Shown one piece after another: positions 50,201-56,630 of a DNA stretch of 64,000 nucleotides. The notes beneath the pieces are model-generated. The model saw only the letters and a list, made by a program, of their open reading frames with translations. It ran no database searches and was not told the origin of the DNA. Position numbers and translations under genes: made by a program. Source of the stretch: Ariolimax columbianus (taxonomy: Eukaryota; Mollusca; Gastropoda; Stylommatophora; Arionidae); assembly GCA_036924085.1 (NCBI GenBank), contig JAVGWX010000007.1, forward strand, positions 103,588,138 through 103,652,137, read 5' to 3'. How positions within the stretch are numbered: position 1 is the first letter of the stretch; each line of letters begins with the position of its first letter.

Positions 50201-53200
50201 AGTCTTTCTCTGAATACGGTGAACACTATAATTCATGAACATTTGCATTTTCAGAAGATTAGTGCACGTTGGGTGCCAAGACAGCTTTCCGCTTTTGATC
50301 GACAGAGAGGAGTTCGAGCTTGCACTGGATTGGTGGAACGTTTTGACATGGAAGGGCATGGCTTTTTGGATCTCTTTATTACATGGGACGAGACCTGGGG
50401 GCATCATTACATGTGACAAAATCTGGGCACATCATTATACTCCTAAATTGAAATGAGCATCCAAGCAGTGGAAAGATACGCAATCCCCTTCACCCAAAAC
50501 ATGTCGGACAATTGCGTCTGAAGGTCAAGTGTTGGCAAGTGTTTTCTGGACAAGCTTGGCATCATCCATGTTGATCTTCTAGCTCGTGGTGCCACTATCA
50601 TCATCCATGTTGATCTTCTAGCTCGTGGTGCCACTATCATCATCGATGTTGATCTTCTAGCCCGTGGTGCCACTATCATCATTCATGTTGATCTTCTAGC
50701 CCGTGGTGCCACTATCATCATCCATGTTGATCTTCTAGCCCGTGGTGCCACTATCATCATCCATGTTGATCTTCTAGCTCGTGGTGCCACTATCATCATC
50801 CATGTTGATCTTCTAGCTCGTGGTGCCACTATCATCATCCATGTTGATCTTCTAGCTCGTGGTGCCACTATCATCATCCATGTTGATCTTCTAGCCCGTG
50901 GTGCCACTATCATCATCCATCTTCTAGCCCGTGGTGCCACTATCATCATTCATGTTGATCTTCTAGCCCGTGGTGCCACTATCATCATCCATGTTGATCT
51001 TCTAGCCCGGGGTGCCACTATCATCATCCATGTTGATCTTCTAGCCCGTGGTGCCACTATCATCATCCATGTTGATCTTCTAGCCCGTGGTGCCACTATC
51101 ATCATCCATGTTGATATTCTAGCTCGTGGTGCCACTATCATCATCCATGTTGATCTTCTAGCTCGTGGTGCCACTATCATCATCCATGTTGATCTTCTAG
51201 CCCGTGGTGCCACTATCATCATCCATGTTGATCTTCTAGCTCGTGGTGCCACTATCATCATACATGTTGATCTTCTAGCCCGCGGTGCCACTATCATCCT
51301 ACATGTTGATCTTCTAGCCCGTGGTGCCACTATCATCATCCATGTTGATCTTCTAGCCCGTGGTGCCACTATCATCATACATGTTGATCTTCTAGCTCGT
51401 GGTGCCACTATCATCATACATGTTGATCTTCTAGCTCGTGGTGCCACTATCATCATCCATGTTGATCTTCTGGCCCGTGGTGCCACTATCATCATCCATG
51501 TTGATCTTCTAGCCCGTGGTGCCACTATCATCATACATGTTGATCTTCTAGCCCGTGGTGCCACTATCATCATACATGTTGATCTTCTAGCCCGTGGTGC
51601 CACTATCATCATACATGTTGATCTTCTAGCTCGTGGTGCCACTATCATCATACATGTTGATCTTCTAGCCCGTGGTGCCACTATCATCATCCATGTTGAT
51701 CTTCTAGCCCATGGTGCCACTATCATCATCCATGTTGATCTTCTAGCTCGTGGTGCCACTATCATCATCCATGTTGATCTTCTAGCTCGTGGTGCCACTA
51801 TCATCATACATGTTGATCTTCTAGCCCGTGGTGCCACTATCATCATACATGTTGATCTTCTAGCCCGTGGTGCCACTATCATCATCCATGTTGATCTTCT
51901 AGCCCGTGGTGCCACTATCATCATACATGTTGATCTTCTAGCTCGTGGTGCCACTATCATCATACATGTTGATCTTCTAGCCCGTGGTGCCACTATCATC
52001 ATTCATGTTGATCTTCTAGCCCGCGGTGCCACTATCATCATCCATGTTGATCTTCTAGCCCGTGGTGCCACTATCATCATACATGTTGATCTTCTAGCCC
52101 GTGGTGCCACTATCAACAGTGAACAGGACATACACATTTTGAGTTATTTGATAACAAAGGGCGCACTGCTTCTGCAAGATAACGCTCAGCCTCATACGAC
52201 TCACTGCACTATCTGCCATCTGCAGCAACTCGGCTGGGAGGTATTGCCACATCCACCTTACAGCCCAGACCTCACTCCAATCGATTTTTACCAGTTTTGA
52301 CCCCTAAAAGAATTCATGGGAGGTCAGCATTTCAGCACTGATGACAAAGTGAAACAGGCTGTCCTGGATTGGCTCAGACATACTGACAAATCTTTCTACG
52401 CTGAAGTTTTTCAAGCATTACTTAAATTCTGGGATAAGTGGATAAACGTTGCAGGAGATTATACCGAAAAAAAAATGTCATTTTGACTACTTGAAAAAAA
52501 AAATTGAAACAAATTCTTAACAAATAAAATGTCTAGGTTTGACTTGAGCGCCCCTCGTAAAACGTACAAGGCATCAGGCTCGCCACAAAAGCAAAAGCAT
52601 TTGATGCCTTAATGTTAACCACTGTGCTTTATACCCGCAAAACATGGACATAATAGCAGACATGCCAGACAGTTAAATCCACATGAGCTGCCTACGCTCG
52701 CTCCTTCAGATCAGGTAACAGGACAGGGGACTCAACTCTGAACAAGTCAAACATATTGAGCTTCTACGCGCTTCTGCAGAAAGCCCGGATATTGATGAAC
52801 GGGACGTGTTGTTCGCATGCCAGATGAGAGCCTTCAGAAACAGCTGTTCTACTGTGAGTTCAGAACAAGGAGACATTCACCAGGGTGACAGCAGAAAAGC
52901 TCCACTTGCTCACTACAAAGTGTTAATGACAAGCTTCAACATTGATGTCGCCTCCTGGGAGATGATTGTCCAGAACCGATCCACCTGCTAGCAGGAGATG
53001 ATTGTCCAGAACCGATCCACCTGCTAGCAGGAGATGATTGCCCATAAGCGATCCACCTGCTAGCAGGAGATGAATGTCCAGAAACGATCCACCTGCTAGC
53101 AGGAGATGAATGTCCAGAAACGATCCACCTGCTAGCAGGAGATGAATGTCCAGAAACGATCCACCTGACATGTTAGCATCACAAGGGTGCTCAAACCACA

Positions 53201-56093
53201 ATGCGAAACATCACCACGACTCAGAGAAAGCGACCGCTGAAAGAGTAGAAGGCACAACAACCCAACAGCCTGCTCTTCACGAATGTGTCCCAAGAAGATG
53301 GGTTGAGAGAACACTATAGCACGTAGAACTGCGATAAATGGGCTGGATCAGAAATACAATAATAAATATACTCTACCTGTGGACCTATGGAGAAAATGAA
53401 ATGTTTACATGTCAGAAAGTTGTTAATGTTCTTCTTCTTGCTCTTTGAAGCTCCACGTGGAGCAGAGGGTCACACCTTTAGTAGGTATCCTGGAAGCCTG
53501 CGCCAAACCACTTTACGTGATTGCTTTCCTATGTATTTGTTTTACAGGATAGGGCTGCTGACCCCATGCAAGACTCTCTTAAGTTATTTTTGACGACACG
53601 CAACACGATGCACTGGTCATATTTAAGTCTACCGTAAGCGGCCGACTGTGACCGTTTCCTCCGTTGTTTCACGACCGACTGTGACCGGCTCCTGTGTTGT
53701 TTCACGACCGACTGTGACCGGCTCCTGTGTTGTTTCACGACCGACTGTGACCGTCTCCTCCGTTGTTTCACGGCCGACTGTGACCGTCTCCTCCGTTGTT
53801 TCACATATCGTGTTTGTGTTTCGTTCATTCGCATGTTTGCTCCAATGTGAAGAATAGACCCCCTACACCACTGCCCGCTTTGTCATCATGTAGCATGTCC
53901 TTTGTAGAACGTCGCTCCCATCACAGTCTGTCTGAAAGAAACTCGTTCCCTTGCCAAAACACCAGCCTCCGTCACAGTCATACTCAGGCACTCCTGGATA
54001 TCTTGGTACCATCGTCTTCTTGGTCTACCCCCTTTGTAAGACAGCTTATTCCCATGCACGTGCAACCCTTCACCCTTTCACTCTAGTGTGAACCGGATAC
54101 TAAGTGTAGCTGGCCTCCTCACGGAAAGCCTCTTTCTGAGCTATTATATAACTGATTATAATGGCAATTTTGTTGTTTACATAATGAGGTTGCCAAGCTC
54201 AAGTACAACTCTCTTTAGTTGCAGTTTACGATATGCTTCCATTTGTTTGAATACTAGAAGCGTCCTCGTGTGTACCATTTAATTCTTATTATTTTCTTTC
54301 GTGCGTTGATGCAACTAAGTTTTTTAAACTGTATCTTAAACAATTTTAATACTTACCATGCCTCATTTCCTACAAACCAATCTTCCACTCCCTACTTACC
54401 AATCCTCCATTCCCTACTTATAAAAACTCCACTCCCTACTTACCAATCCCCCACTCCCTACTTACCAATCCCCACTCCCTACTTACCAATCCCCCACTCC
54501 CTACTTACCAATCCCCCACTCCCTACTTACCAATCCCCCACTCCCTACTTACCAATCCTCACTCCCTACTTACCAATACCCCACTCCCTACTTACCAATC
54601 CCCCACTACCTACTTACCAATACCCCGCTCCCTACTTACCAATCACCCATTCCCTACTTATCAAAACTCCACTCCCTAATTACCAATCCCCCACTCCCTA
54701 CTTACCAATCCCCCACTCCCTACTTACCAATCCCCCACTCCCTTACTTACCAATCCTCCACTCTCTACTTACCAATCCCCCACTCCCTACTTACCAATCC
54801 TCACTCCCTACTTACCAATCCCCCACTCCCTACTTACCAATCACCCACTCCATACTTACAAATTACCCACTTCATACATACGATCCCCCACTCCCTAATT
54901 ACCAATCACCCGTTCCTACTTACCAATCCCCCATGCACTACTTTCCAATACCCCACTGCCTACTTACCAATCCCCTACTCCCTACATACCAATCACCCAT
55001 TCCCTACTTACCAAACACCCACTCCCTACTTACCAATCCCCCACTCTATATTTCCCTATCCCCCACTGCCTACTTACCAATCCCCCACTCCCTACTTACC
55101 TATCCCCCACTGCCTATTACCAATCCCCCACTCCCTACTTACCTATCCCCCACTCCCTACTTACCAATCTCCCACTCCCTACTTACCAATCCCCCACTGC
55201 CTACTTACCAATCCCCCACTCCCTACTTACCTATCCCCCTCTGCCTACTTACCAATCCCTCACTCCCTACTTACCTATCCCCCACTCCCTACTTACCATT
55301 CTCCCACTCCCTACTTACCAATCTCCCACTCCCTACTTACCAATCCCCCACTCCCTACTTACCAATCCCCCACTCCATTCAAACGATCCCCCTCCCAACT
55401 TTATACTTACAATCCCCACCCCCTACCAATTCCATATTTACAATAGCCCCCCCCCCCCAACCCTACTCTAACCACTCCATACCTACCACCACCCCCTAAT
55501 CGCCATACTTATGCCCCCCCCTTCCCAATCGGAATACTTACTACCCCAGCCCACCCACCCTCTCCCTAATCTCCATACTTTCGACCCACCCACCCCCAAT
55601 CCTCCATACTTACGACCCCTCCCCCACCCAATCTCCACTTACGACCCACCCACCCCCAAACCTCCATACTTACGACCCCTCCCCCACCCAATCTCCACTT
55701 ACGACCCACCCACCCCCAAACCTCCATACTTACGACCCACCCACCCCCAATCCTCCATACTTACGACCCCTCCCCCACCCAATCTCCACTTACGACCCAC
55801 CCACCCCCAAACCTCCATACTTACGAATCCTCCCCCACCCAATCTCCACTTACGACCCCTCCCCCACCCAATCTCCACTTACGACTCACCCACCCCCAAA
55901 CCTCTATACTTACGAATCCTCCACTCCAAATGGGAGAGACACTGTGGGCAAGCCAGACGTCAGCCTTGAAGCTGCTGATGACACCCACACAAACACTGAG
56001 CAGACCCAGAAAGATGTGGATCCCTGAAACAGTGAACACTGATGTCTCCACGAGCTTGAAGATTGCCCTGGGTTTGGTCACTCGTTTCGCCAT
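25822..56093 (-). CDS. TMEM196-like four-transmembrane protein gene (5 coding exons, whole locus)
   Basis: Assembled by eye from five minus-strand exons: 55,914-56,093, 40,651-40,707, 34,241-34,363, 26,520-26,664 and 25,822-25,907. Exons 1-3 end in phase 0, and each intron has GT donor and AG acceptor dinucleotides. The product is about 196 residues with hydrophobic segments near residues 17-40, 56-72, 80-101 and 121-146. The motif SPIWSGG before TM2, the CARRKSS stretch after it, QLLR at the end of TM3 and SCRIARV after TM4 resemble vertebrate TMEM196, a small tetraspan protein of poorly known function. An NHT sequon near residue 107 lies in the TM3-TM4 loop, which is extracellular if both termini are cytosolic. 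Introns of about 15.2, 6.3, 7.6 and 0.6 kb are filled with tandem arrays and transposons, while the exons are free of repeats and look unbroken. The family call rests on remembered motif similarity, so another CD20/MS4A-like tetraspan is the alternative. Confidence 0.75.
26090..26510 (-). repeat. 22-bp minisatellite in intron 4
   Basis: About 19 units of ctccctagacagaacctccc followed by at. On the transcribed strand it is G-rich (gggagatgggaggttctgtc) and starts within 15 bases of the exon 4 donor. Confidence 0.95.
26520..26664 (-). CDS. Exon 4 of TMEM196-like gene (TM4)
   Basis: It encodes DVLIYTSLAAAG..., then TM4 (TEILVCLASIVLSC) and a charged tail (RIARVAKEEMSKQRDG). The acceptor is tctccgttacatag, with AG at 26,666-26,665. 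Two overlapping donors are visible at the other end. AAG followed by GTATGT would end the exon at 26,524 in phase 0. AAGGTAT followed by GTGAGG would end it at 26,520 in phase 1. I chose the second because it continues into exon 5 as FYVKVYNHDLVYLPG. A 22-bp array starts within about 15 bases of the donor. Confidence 0.75.
26695..26830. repeat. 17-bp minisatellite, 7-8 copies
   Basis: Unit agagaaacgtatgtgtt, with two longer units carrying ggac. It begins about 30 bases upstream of the exon 4 acceptor. Confidence 0.9.
26900..27670. repeat. 15-bp minisatellite, about 51 copies
   Basis: Unit agagatgcccgtgtc with a/g alternation (cacagag or agagag). All frames are open over long stretches because 15 is divisible by three. 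Confidence 0.97.
27750..29375. repeat. Large (TG/TATG)n block with an embedded 45-bp word
   Basis: About 1.6 kb of tgtgtatg-type sequence. Three near-identical non-TG segments starting ggtctgaaccgtctagatat and ending catgcgtgcg occur at about 28,213, 28,388 and 28,634, giving nested larger repeats of 175 and 246 bases. Confidence 0.95.
29430..30040. repeat. 30-bp minisatellite, about 20 copies
   Basis: Unit acagagccgtcgtgtttaca followed by gctacacggg. Confidence 0.95.
30041..30790. other. Intronic unique spacer, no exon seen
   Basis: An 80-base imperfect duplication is visible (agctacaactgactctcaga near 30,489 and agctacaacatactttcaga near 30,553). No exon was recognised. Confidence 0.45.
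30790..30900. repeat. Small TG block with relict of the 45-bp word
   Basis: The phrase ggtctgaaccgtctagctac at about 30,828 matches the embedded word of the 27.75-29.4 kb block and is again flanked by TG repeats. Confidence 0.7.
31010..31730. repeat. 52-bp minisatellite, about 13 copies
   Basis: The unit contains actatatgctagtctagttc followed by tgtggtccagatctcccatt. The cacacac linker varies in length between units. Confidence 0.95.
31731..32020. other. Intronic unique spacer, no exon seen
   Basis: No supported coding sequence. Confidence 0.45.
32025..32490. repeat. 57-bp minisatellite, 8 copies
   Basis: Unit tacctgacccttgatggatc followed by tatgacttggaccaatgact and gcatctacctctatcta. The 160-codon open frame is an artefact. 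Confidence 0.95.
32491..33000. other. Intronic unique spacer, no exon seen
   Basis: AT-rich, with no splice-flanked open segment recognised. Confidence 0.45.
33005..33115. repeat. 43-bp repeat, 3 copies
   Basis: The unit contains aacacggactagctacattt followed by gtaac. Confidence 0.85.
33150..33645. repeat. 15-bp minisatellite, about 33 copies
   Basis: Unit gccccttctatccga; some units are shortened or carry tga for cga. Confidence 0.95.
33646..34234 (-). other. Intronic spacer below exon 3, no exon seen
   Basis: Contains a short repeat (ctcatgggac, 33,700-33,770) and an A/G-rich tract (33,830-33,990). It begins with the exon 3 donor at its right edge. Confidence 0.5.
34241..34363 (-). CDS. 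Exon 3 of TMEM196-like gene (TM3 and outer loop)
   Basis: A 123-nt exon of 41 codons in phase 0 at both ends. It encodes TM3 (IMCFTAFSVVSMVVAVVSIQ) followed by LLRVGLV, an NHTT glycosylation sequon and a lysine-rich end (QKEKK). The acceptor reads ctattgcttcacag (AG at 34,365-34,364) and the donor is GTAAGTTGCC below 34,241. The 21-bp array begins about 60 bases upstream of the acceptor, which leaves little room for unique branch-point sequence. Confidence 0.8.
34425..38640. repeat. 21-bp minisatellite with higher-order repeats of about 1 kb
   Basis: About 200 units of gggaatggatgggtacttgt followed by t, with a common variant gggaatggttgggtacttgt. A marker unit (gatgggctc followed by ttgttggtagttgg or atgttggtagttgg) recurs at about 34,797, 35,400, 35,798, 36,401, 36,841, 37,443, 37,820 and 38,238. 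This gives an alternating pattern of a constant block near 603 bases and a variable block of 377-440 bases. The right end (38,240-38,640) is degenerate. Confidence 0.97.
38641..39120. other. Intron 2 unique spacer
   Basis: Minus-strand splice-like sites occur (cctgttttcag near 38,980 and gtgagt near 38,960). No frame fits between exons 2 and 3, which join cleanly without it. Confidence 0.4.
39120..40285. repeat. 26/27-bp G-rich minisatellite, three subfamilies
   Basis: Left: ggtaaggagcttgggagttg (26 bp). Middle: aaggtaaggagcttgtgggc followed by tgagggg (27 bp). Right: gaaggttagagcttgtgggt (26 bp). The plus strand repeats ggaaggtaagg, a 5' splice-site-like word, but the resident gene is on the other strand. 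Confidence 0.95.
40286..40650. other. Intron 2 unique sequence below exon 2
   Basis: A short degenerate repeat of tcaaccacaaa (40,297-40,400) lies next to the array. No further exon was seen. Confidence 0.45.
40651..40707 (-). CDS. Exon 2 of TMEM196-like gene (TM2)
   Basis: A 57-nt exon of 19 codons in phase 0: FWITGVLGIWCARRKSSYV. The acceptor is a good pyrimidine tract (tctgtgtctgctccacag, AG at 40,709-40,708) and the donor is GTATGTGACG immediately below 40,651. Joined to exon 1 it completes TM2 and a basic cytosolic turn (CARRKSS), as expected for TMEM196-type proteins. It is far too short to be found by ORF length and is recognisable only by its splice sites and fit between exons 1 and 3. 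Confidence 0.75.
40907..41988. repeat. 30-bp minisatellite, 36 copies, very homogeneous
   Basis: Unit tgtgtccagctgatttgatc followed by tcctaactcg. Spacing is exactly 30 throughout. Almost the only variation is T/C in gatctcc/gacctcc, with a few single changes (aacttg, aactca). Every unit carries a CAGCTG palindrome. Confidence 0.98.
41989..42284. other. Spacer with a short TTTTCTGTTG repeat
   Basis: At 42,150-42,230 the 19-base unit ttttctgttgtacatg repeats four to five times. No gene was recognised. Confidence 0.6.
42285..43150. repeat. 30/31-bp minisatellite, about 28 copies
   Basis: Unit tactggactaaaccagctcc followed by tgttggtgta or aggggttgta. The left and right halves differ in unit composition (gtgtatac against gtgtgtag). 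Confidence 0.95.
43151..44105. other. Largest unexplained unique segment of intron 1
   Basis: Two open segments (43,168-43,419 minus and 43,743-44,000 plus) have balanced composition unlike the arrays, but no domain was recognised. A CT-rich tract lies at 43,610-43,740. It could be an unidentified transposon remnant. Confidence 0.3.
44117..44262. repeat. (GAA)n-(CAA)n compound microsatellite
   Basis: About 20 gaa/aag triplets lead into about 12 caa/aac triplets. The purine-only part has mirror symmetry. Confidence 0.97.
44390..45065. repeat. 24-bp minisatellite, about 28 copies
   Basis: Unit ggtgactagacaggagaata followed by gacg, becoming irregular toward the right (cgggcgacttgactgg). Confidence 0.95.
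45066..45339. other. Spacer with a short 20-bp repeat
   Basis: Four units of catctgagtggtaaaac at 45,086-45,150; the rest is unique with no gene seen. Confidence 0.6.
45340..45665. repeat. 19-bp minisatellite, about 17 copies
   Basis: Unit gtgggagaaacatacagga, with some agatg variants. Confidence 0.95.
45835..47390. repeat. 58-bp minisatellite, about 27 copies
   Basis: The unit contains ctagaaaagtcacaagagaa, ctcaataacctccacttgga and gatactgtcacagtttga. Two alternative middles (gagatactg and gtgtcactg) intermix. Confidence 0.95.
47391..47890 (+). mobile_element. LINE reverse-transcriptase remnant with YVDD motif
   Basis: Reading across frameshifts gives YVDDTTLLAGIEHEL at 47,531 onward, then GLKINTEKRDTMIISR, and near 47,850 CYVFWV, matching the catalytic core, the following block and the CYVxSxLLYG block of non-LTR reverse transcriptases. 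Stops are frequent. It is a different family from the copies at 1.2 and 12.2 kb. The right end runs into the 24-bp array. Confidence 0.7.
47908..49165. repeat. 24-bp minisatellite, about 52 copies
   Basis: Unit accatcacacaagatgtgca followed by gtct. A block containing acaaggtgtgtagt then acaagatttgcagt recurs about 180 bases apart (48,590 and 48,770). Stop-free frames on both strands, up to 316 codons, are artefacts of the 24-base period. Confidence 0.97.
49166..49575. repeat. 19-bp minisatellite, about 21 copies
   Basis: Unit caccctgctcactacagtc. It adjoins the 24-bp array directly. Confidence 0.95.
49620..49846 (+). mobile_element. LINE fragment, left part (interrupted by mariner)
   Basis: Reads TIKTEVIFYPAPS, then SFTYLGSILTRDAS, which are the blocks that follow the catalytic motif in a common non-LTR reverse transcriptase group. 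A run of G bases (49,694-49,707) lies between them. It stops at the TA where the mariner element begins, and the same protein resumes at 52,560. Confidence 0.75.
49849..49870 (+). repeat. Mariner 5' terminal inverted repeat
   Basis: Begins cgaggggcgttcaaatcaaa and is preceded by the TA target site. It pairs with 52,536-52,557. Confidence 0.93.
49928..52486 (+). pseudogene. Mariner transposase pseudogene with 40-fold expanded segment
   Basis: Starts near ATG 49,928 (MEQRVVMNFFVK), then a helix-turn-helix-like region (50,126-50,330) with NTIIHEHLHFQKISARWVP. The first catalytic aspartate is in WDETWGHHY (codon 50,387-50,389), the second in LLQDNAQPHT (52,178-52,180), and the third in SPDLTPID (52,283-52,285), with 34 residues between the last two. 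Stops, frameshifts and a small duplication of the HHY region (50,398-50,440) inactivate it; a TGA at 52,298 replaces an expected glycine codon. Between the first two aspartates the peptide HVDLLARGATII is repeated 40 times. Removing the 505 extra residues leaves about 92 between those aspartates and about 347 overall, both normal for mariner. Confidence 0.9.
50561..52114 (+). repeat. 39-bp array inside the transposase, 40 copies
   Basis: Unit gccactatcatcatccatg followed by ttgatcttctagcccgtggt, or tagctcgtggt in some units. Thirteen codons per unit. The frame is stop-free from 50,522 to 52,297. The only length variant, at 50,911-50,935, lacks six bases and also keeps the frame. Confidence 0.97.
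52536..52557 (-). repeat. Mariner 3' terminal inverted repeat
   Basis: Reverse complement begins cgaggggcgctcaagtcaaa, with two differences from the left end. TA follows. Confidence 0.93.
52560..53330 (+). mobile_element. LINE fragment, right part (after mariner)
   Basis: Degenerate continuation of 49,620-49,846. Recognisable blocks are ARLATKAKAFDAL-like (52,570), RHARQLN followed by HELPTLAPS (52,660-52,710), RMPDESLQKQLFY (52,818-52,856), SFNIDVASWEMIVQNRSTC (52,931-52,987) and a cysteine-containing tail near 53,280. Frame changes and stops are numerous. Part of the SWEMIVQNRS block has been expanded into a 36-bp array. Confidence 0.75.
52950..53165. repeat. 36-bp array seeded from LINE coding sequence, 6 copies
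   Basis: Unit gagatgattgtccagaaccg followed by atccacctgctagcag. The first unit is the LINE sequence encoding EMIVQNRSTC, and later copies diverge slightly (gatgaatgtccagaaacg). Confidence 0.9.
53331..53640. other. Unique spacer, no gene seen
   Basis: No recognisable protein. It may be the edge of another transposon. Confidence 0.4.
53640..53805. repeat. 33-bp minisatellite, 5 copies
   Basis: Unit gaccgactgtgaccgtctcc followed by tccgttgtttcac. Confidence 0.95.
53886..54053 (-). mobile_element. LINE C-terminal fragment, minus strand
   Basis: The minus-strand reading GGRPRRRWYQDIQECL, then MTVTEAGVLARERVSF, then MGATFYKGHAT and a stop, matches the conserved C-terminal tail (RGRPRxRWxDDI ... 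A.DRxxWR) of many non-LTR retrotransposon polymerases. Only about 56 codons are preserved. It lies opposite in orientation to the neighbouring LINE. Confidence 0.75.
54054..54364. other. AT-rich unique spacer, no gene seen
   Basis: May include more of the LINE remnant. No supported coding sequence. Confidence 0.4.
54365..55913 (-). repeat. Array of tandem 5' splice-site sequences at the start of intron 1
   Basis: On the transcribed strand the part next to exon 1 (about 55,390-55,913) has C/G-rich units containing tcgtaagtatggagg or gtcgtaagtggagattgggt. The distal part (54,365-55,380) has a 22-bp unit ggtaagtagggagtggggga followed by tt. Nearly every unit carries GTAAGT, and some near-exon units (such as that at 55,818-55,833) repeat gaggattcgtaagtatgg, which includes the last nine bases of exon 1 with its donor. 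By eye there are about 50-60 donor-like copies. Runs of three to five G between them give G-quadruplex potential on the transcript. Confidence 0.9.
55914..56093 (-). CDS. Exon 1 of TMEM196-like gene (start codon, TM1)
   Basis: Sixty codons begin at ATG 56,093-56,091 (MAKRVTKPRA...), contain TM1 (core SGIHIFLGLLSVCVGVIS) and end SPIWSGGF at a strong donor GTAAGTATAG whose GT is at 55,913-55,912. The frame is open a little further upstream (GTG ACC GAT TCA), but no earlier ATG is seen. A pyrimidine-containing tract ending in ctaactagcag, with AG at 56,106-56,105, sits 12 bases before the ATG, so a spliced 5' UTR exon further upstream is plausible. Codons favour C or G at third positions, unlike the flanking repeats. 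The donor abuts a large array that repeats the donor sequence itself. Confidence 0.8.
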
Positions 56094-56630
56094 TGAATCG
56101 GTCACTGCTAGTTAGGTCAGTGAGACAGTAAGTCAGATGCTGAAACTGTTGATGTGTGCCCGCTGTGAGCTGGTTCTTACTTCAAGAACTGTGTGTACCA
56201 CGGAAAGACAAGAATTCATTAAAAATAACAGCACAGCTGGTGGTGAATTTGGTTTCCGTGCACATGATGGTTGTTTAGCCTGGAGTGTTAGCACAAGTGC
56301 ACGTGTTCATCAAACAGGCTTCACAATCGTAGGAAACTTAAAAATGATGAAATGAAAACAAAATCTCTGACTTAATGGCTGCACATTGTTCCAGTGACGT
56401 GGAACACACACATGAATCTCTTCCCCGTTCCGTGAGTCACACGATGAATCTCTTGCCCGTCCCGTGAGTCATACGATGAATTTCTTGCCCGTCCCGTGAG
56501 TCACACCAAGAATCTGTTCTCCAATAAATGTTCGCCGCTGAAATAAAATGAAAATGGAGAAATGAAAATAAACGACGAAATAAAAATCAATAAGAGGTCA
56601 CGATACTTTATAACACAACATGATTGTTTC
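56094..56630 (-). other. Upstream region of the TMEM196-like gene
   Basis: Contains the acceptor-like site just before exon 1. At 56,395-56,520 a 42-base unit (cccgtgagtcacacgatgaa) is repeated three times. No clear TATA box or upstream exon was recognised. Confidence 0.4.

Larger units (their letters stand above)
49849..52557 (+). mobile_element. Mariner (DD34D) transposon with an internal 39-bp array
   Basis: The ends are 22-base inverted repeats starting cgaggggcg, 20 of 22 matching, each next to TA (49,847-49,848 and 52,558-52,559), the usual Tc1/mariner target duplication. The 2,709-base length is unusual; subtracting the extra array units (1,515 bases) leaves about 1,194, typical of mariner. 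The element sits inside a LINE, separating SFTYLGS from its C-terminal half, and lies in intron 1 of the TMEM196-like gene. Confidence 0.93.

Noticed and set aside
50443..52002. Minus-strand frame MMIVAPRARRST repeated
   Set aside because: It is the antisense of the mariner-derived array, whose sense frame fits the transposase on both sides.
54270..55969. Proline/tyrosine-rich plus-strand ORF (409 codons) as a structural protein
   Set aside because: It is the antisense reading of the donor-bearing array downstream of exon 1; no non-repetitive coding sequence or signal.
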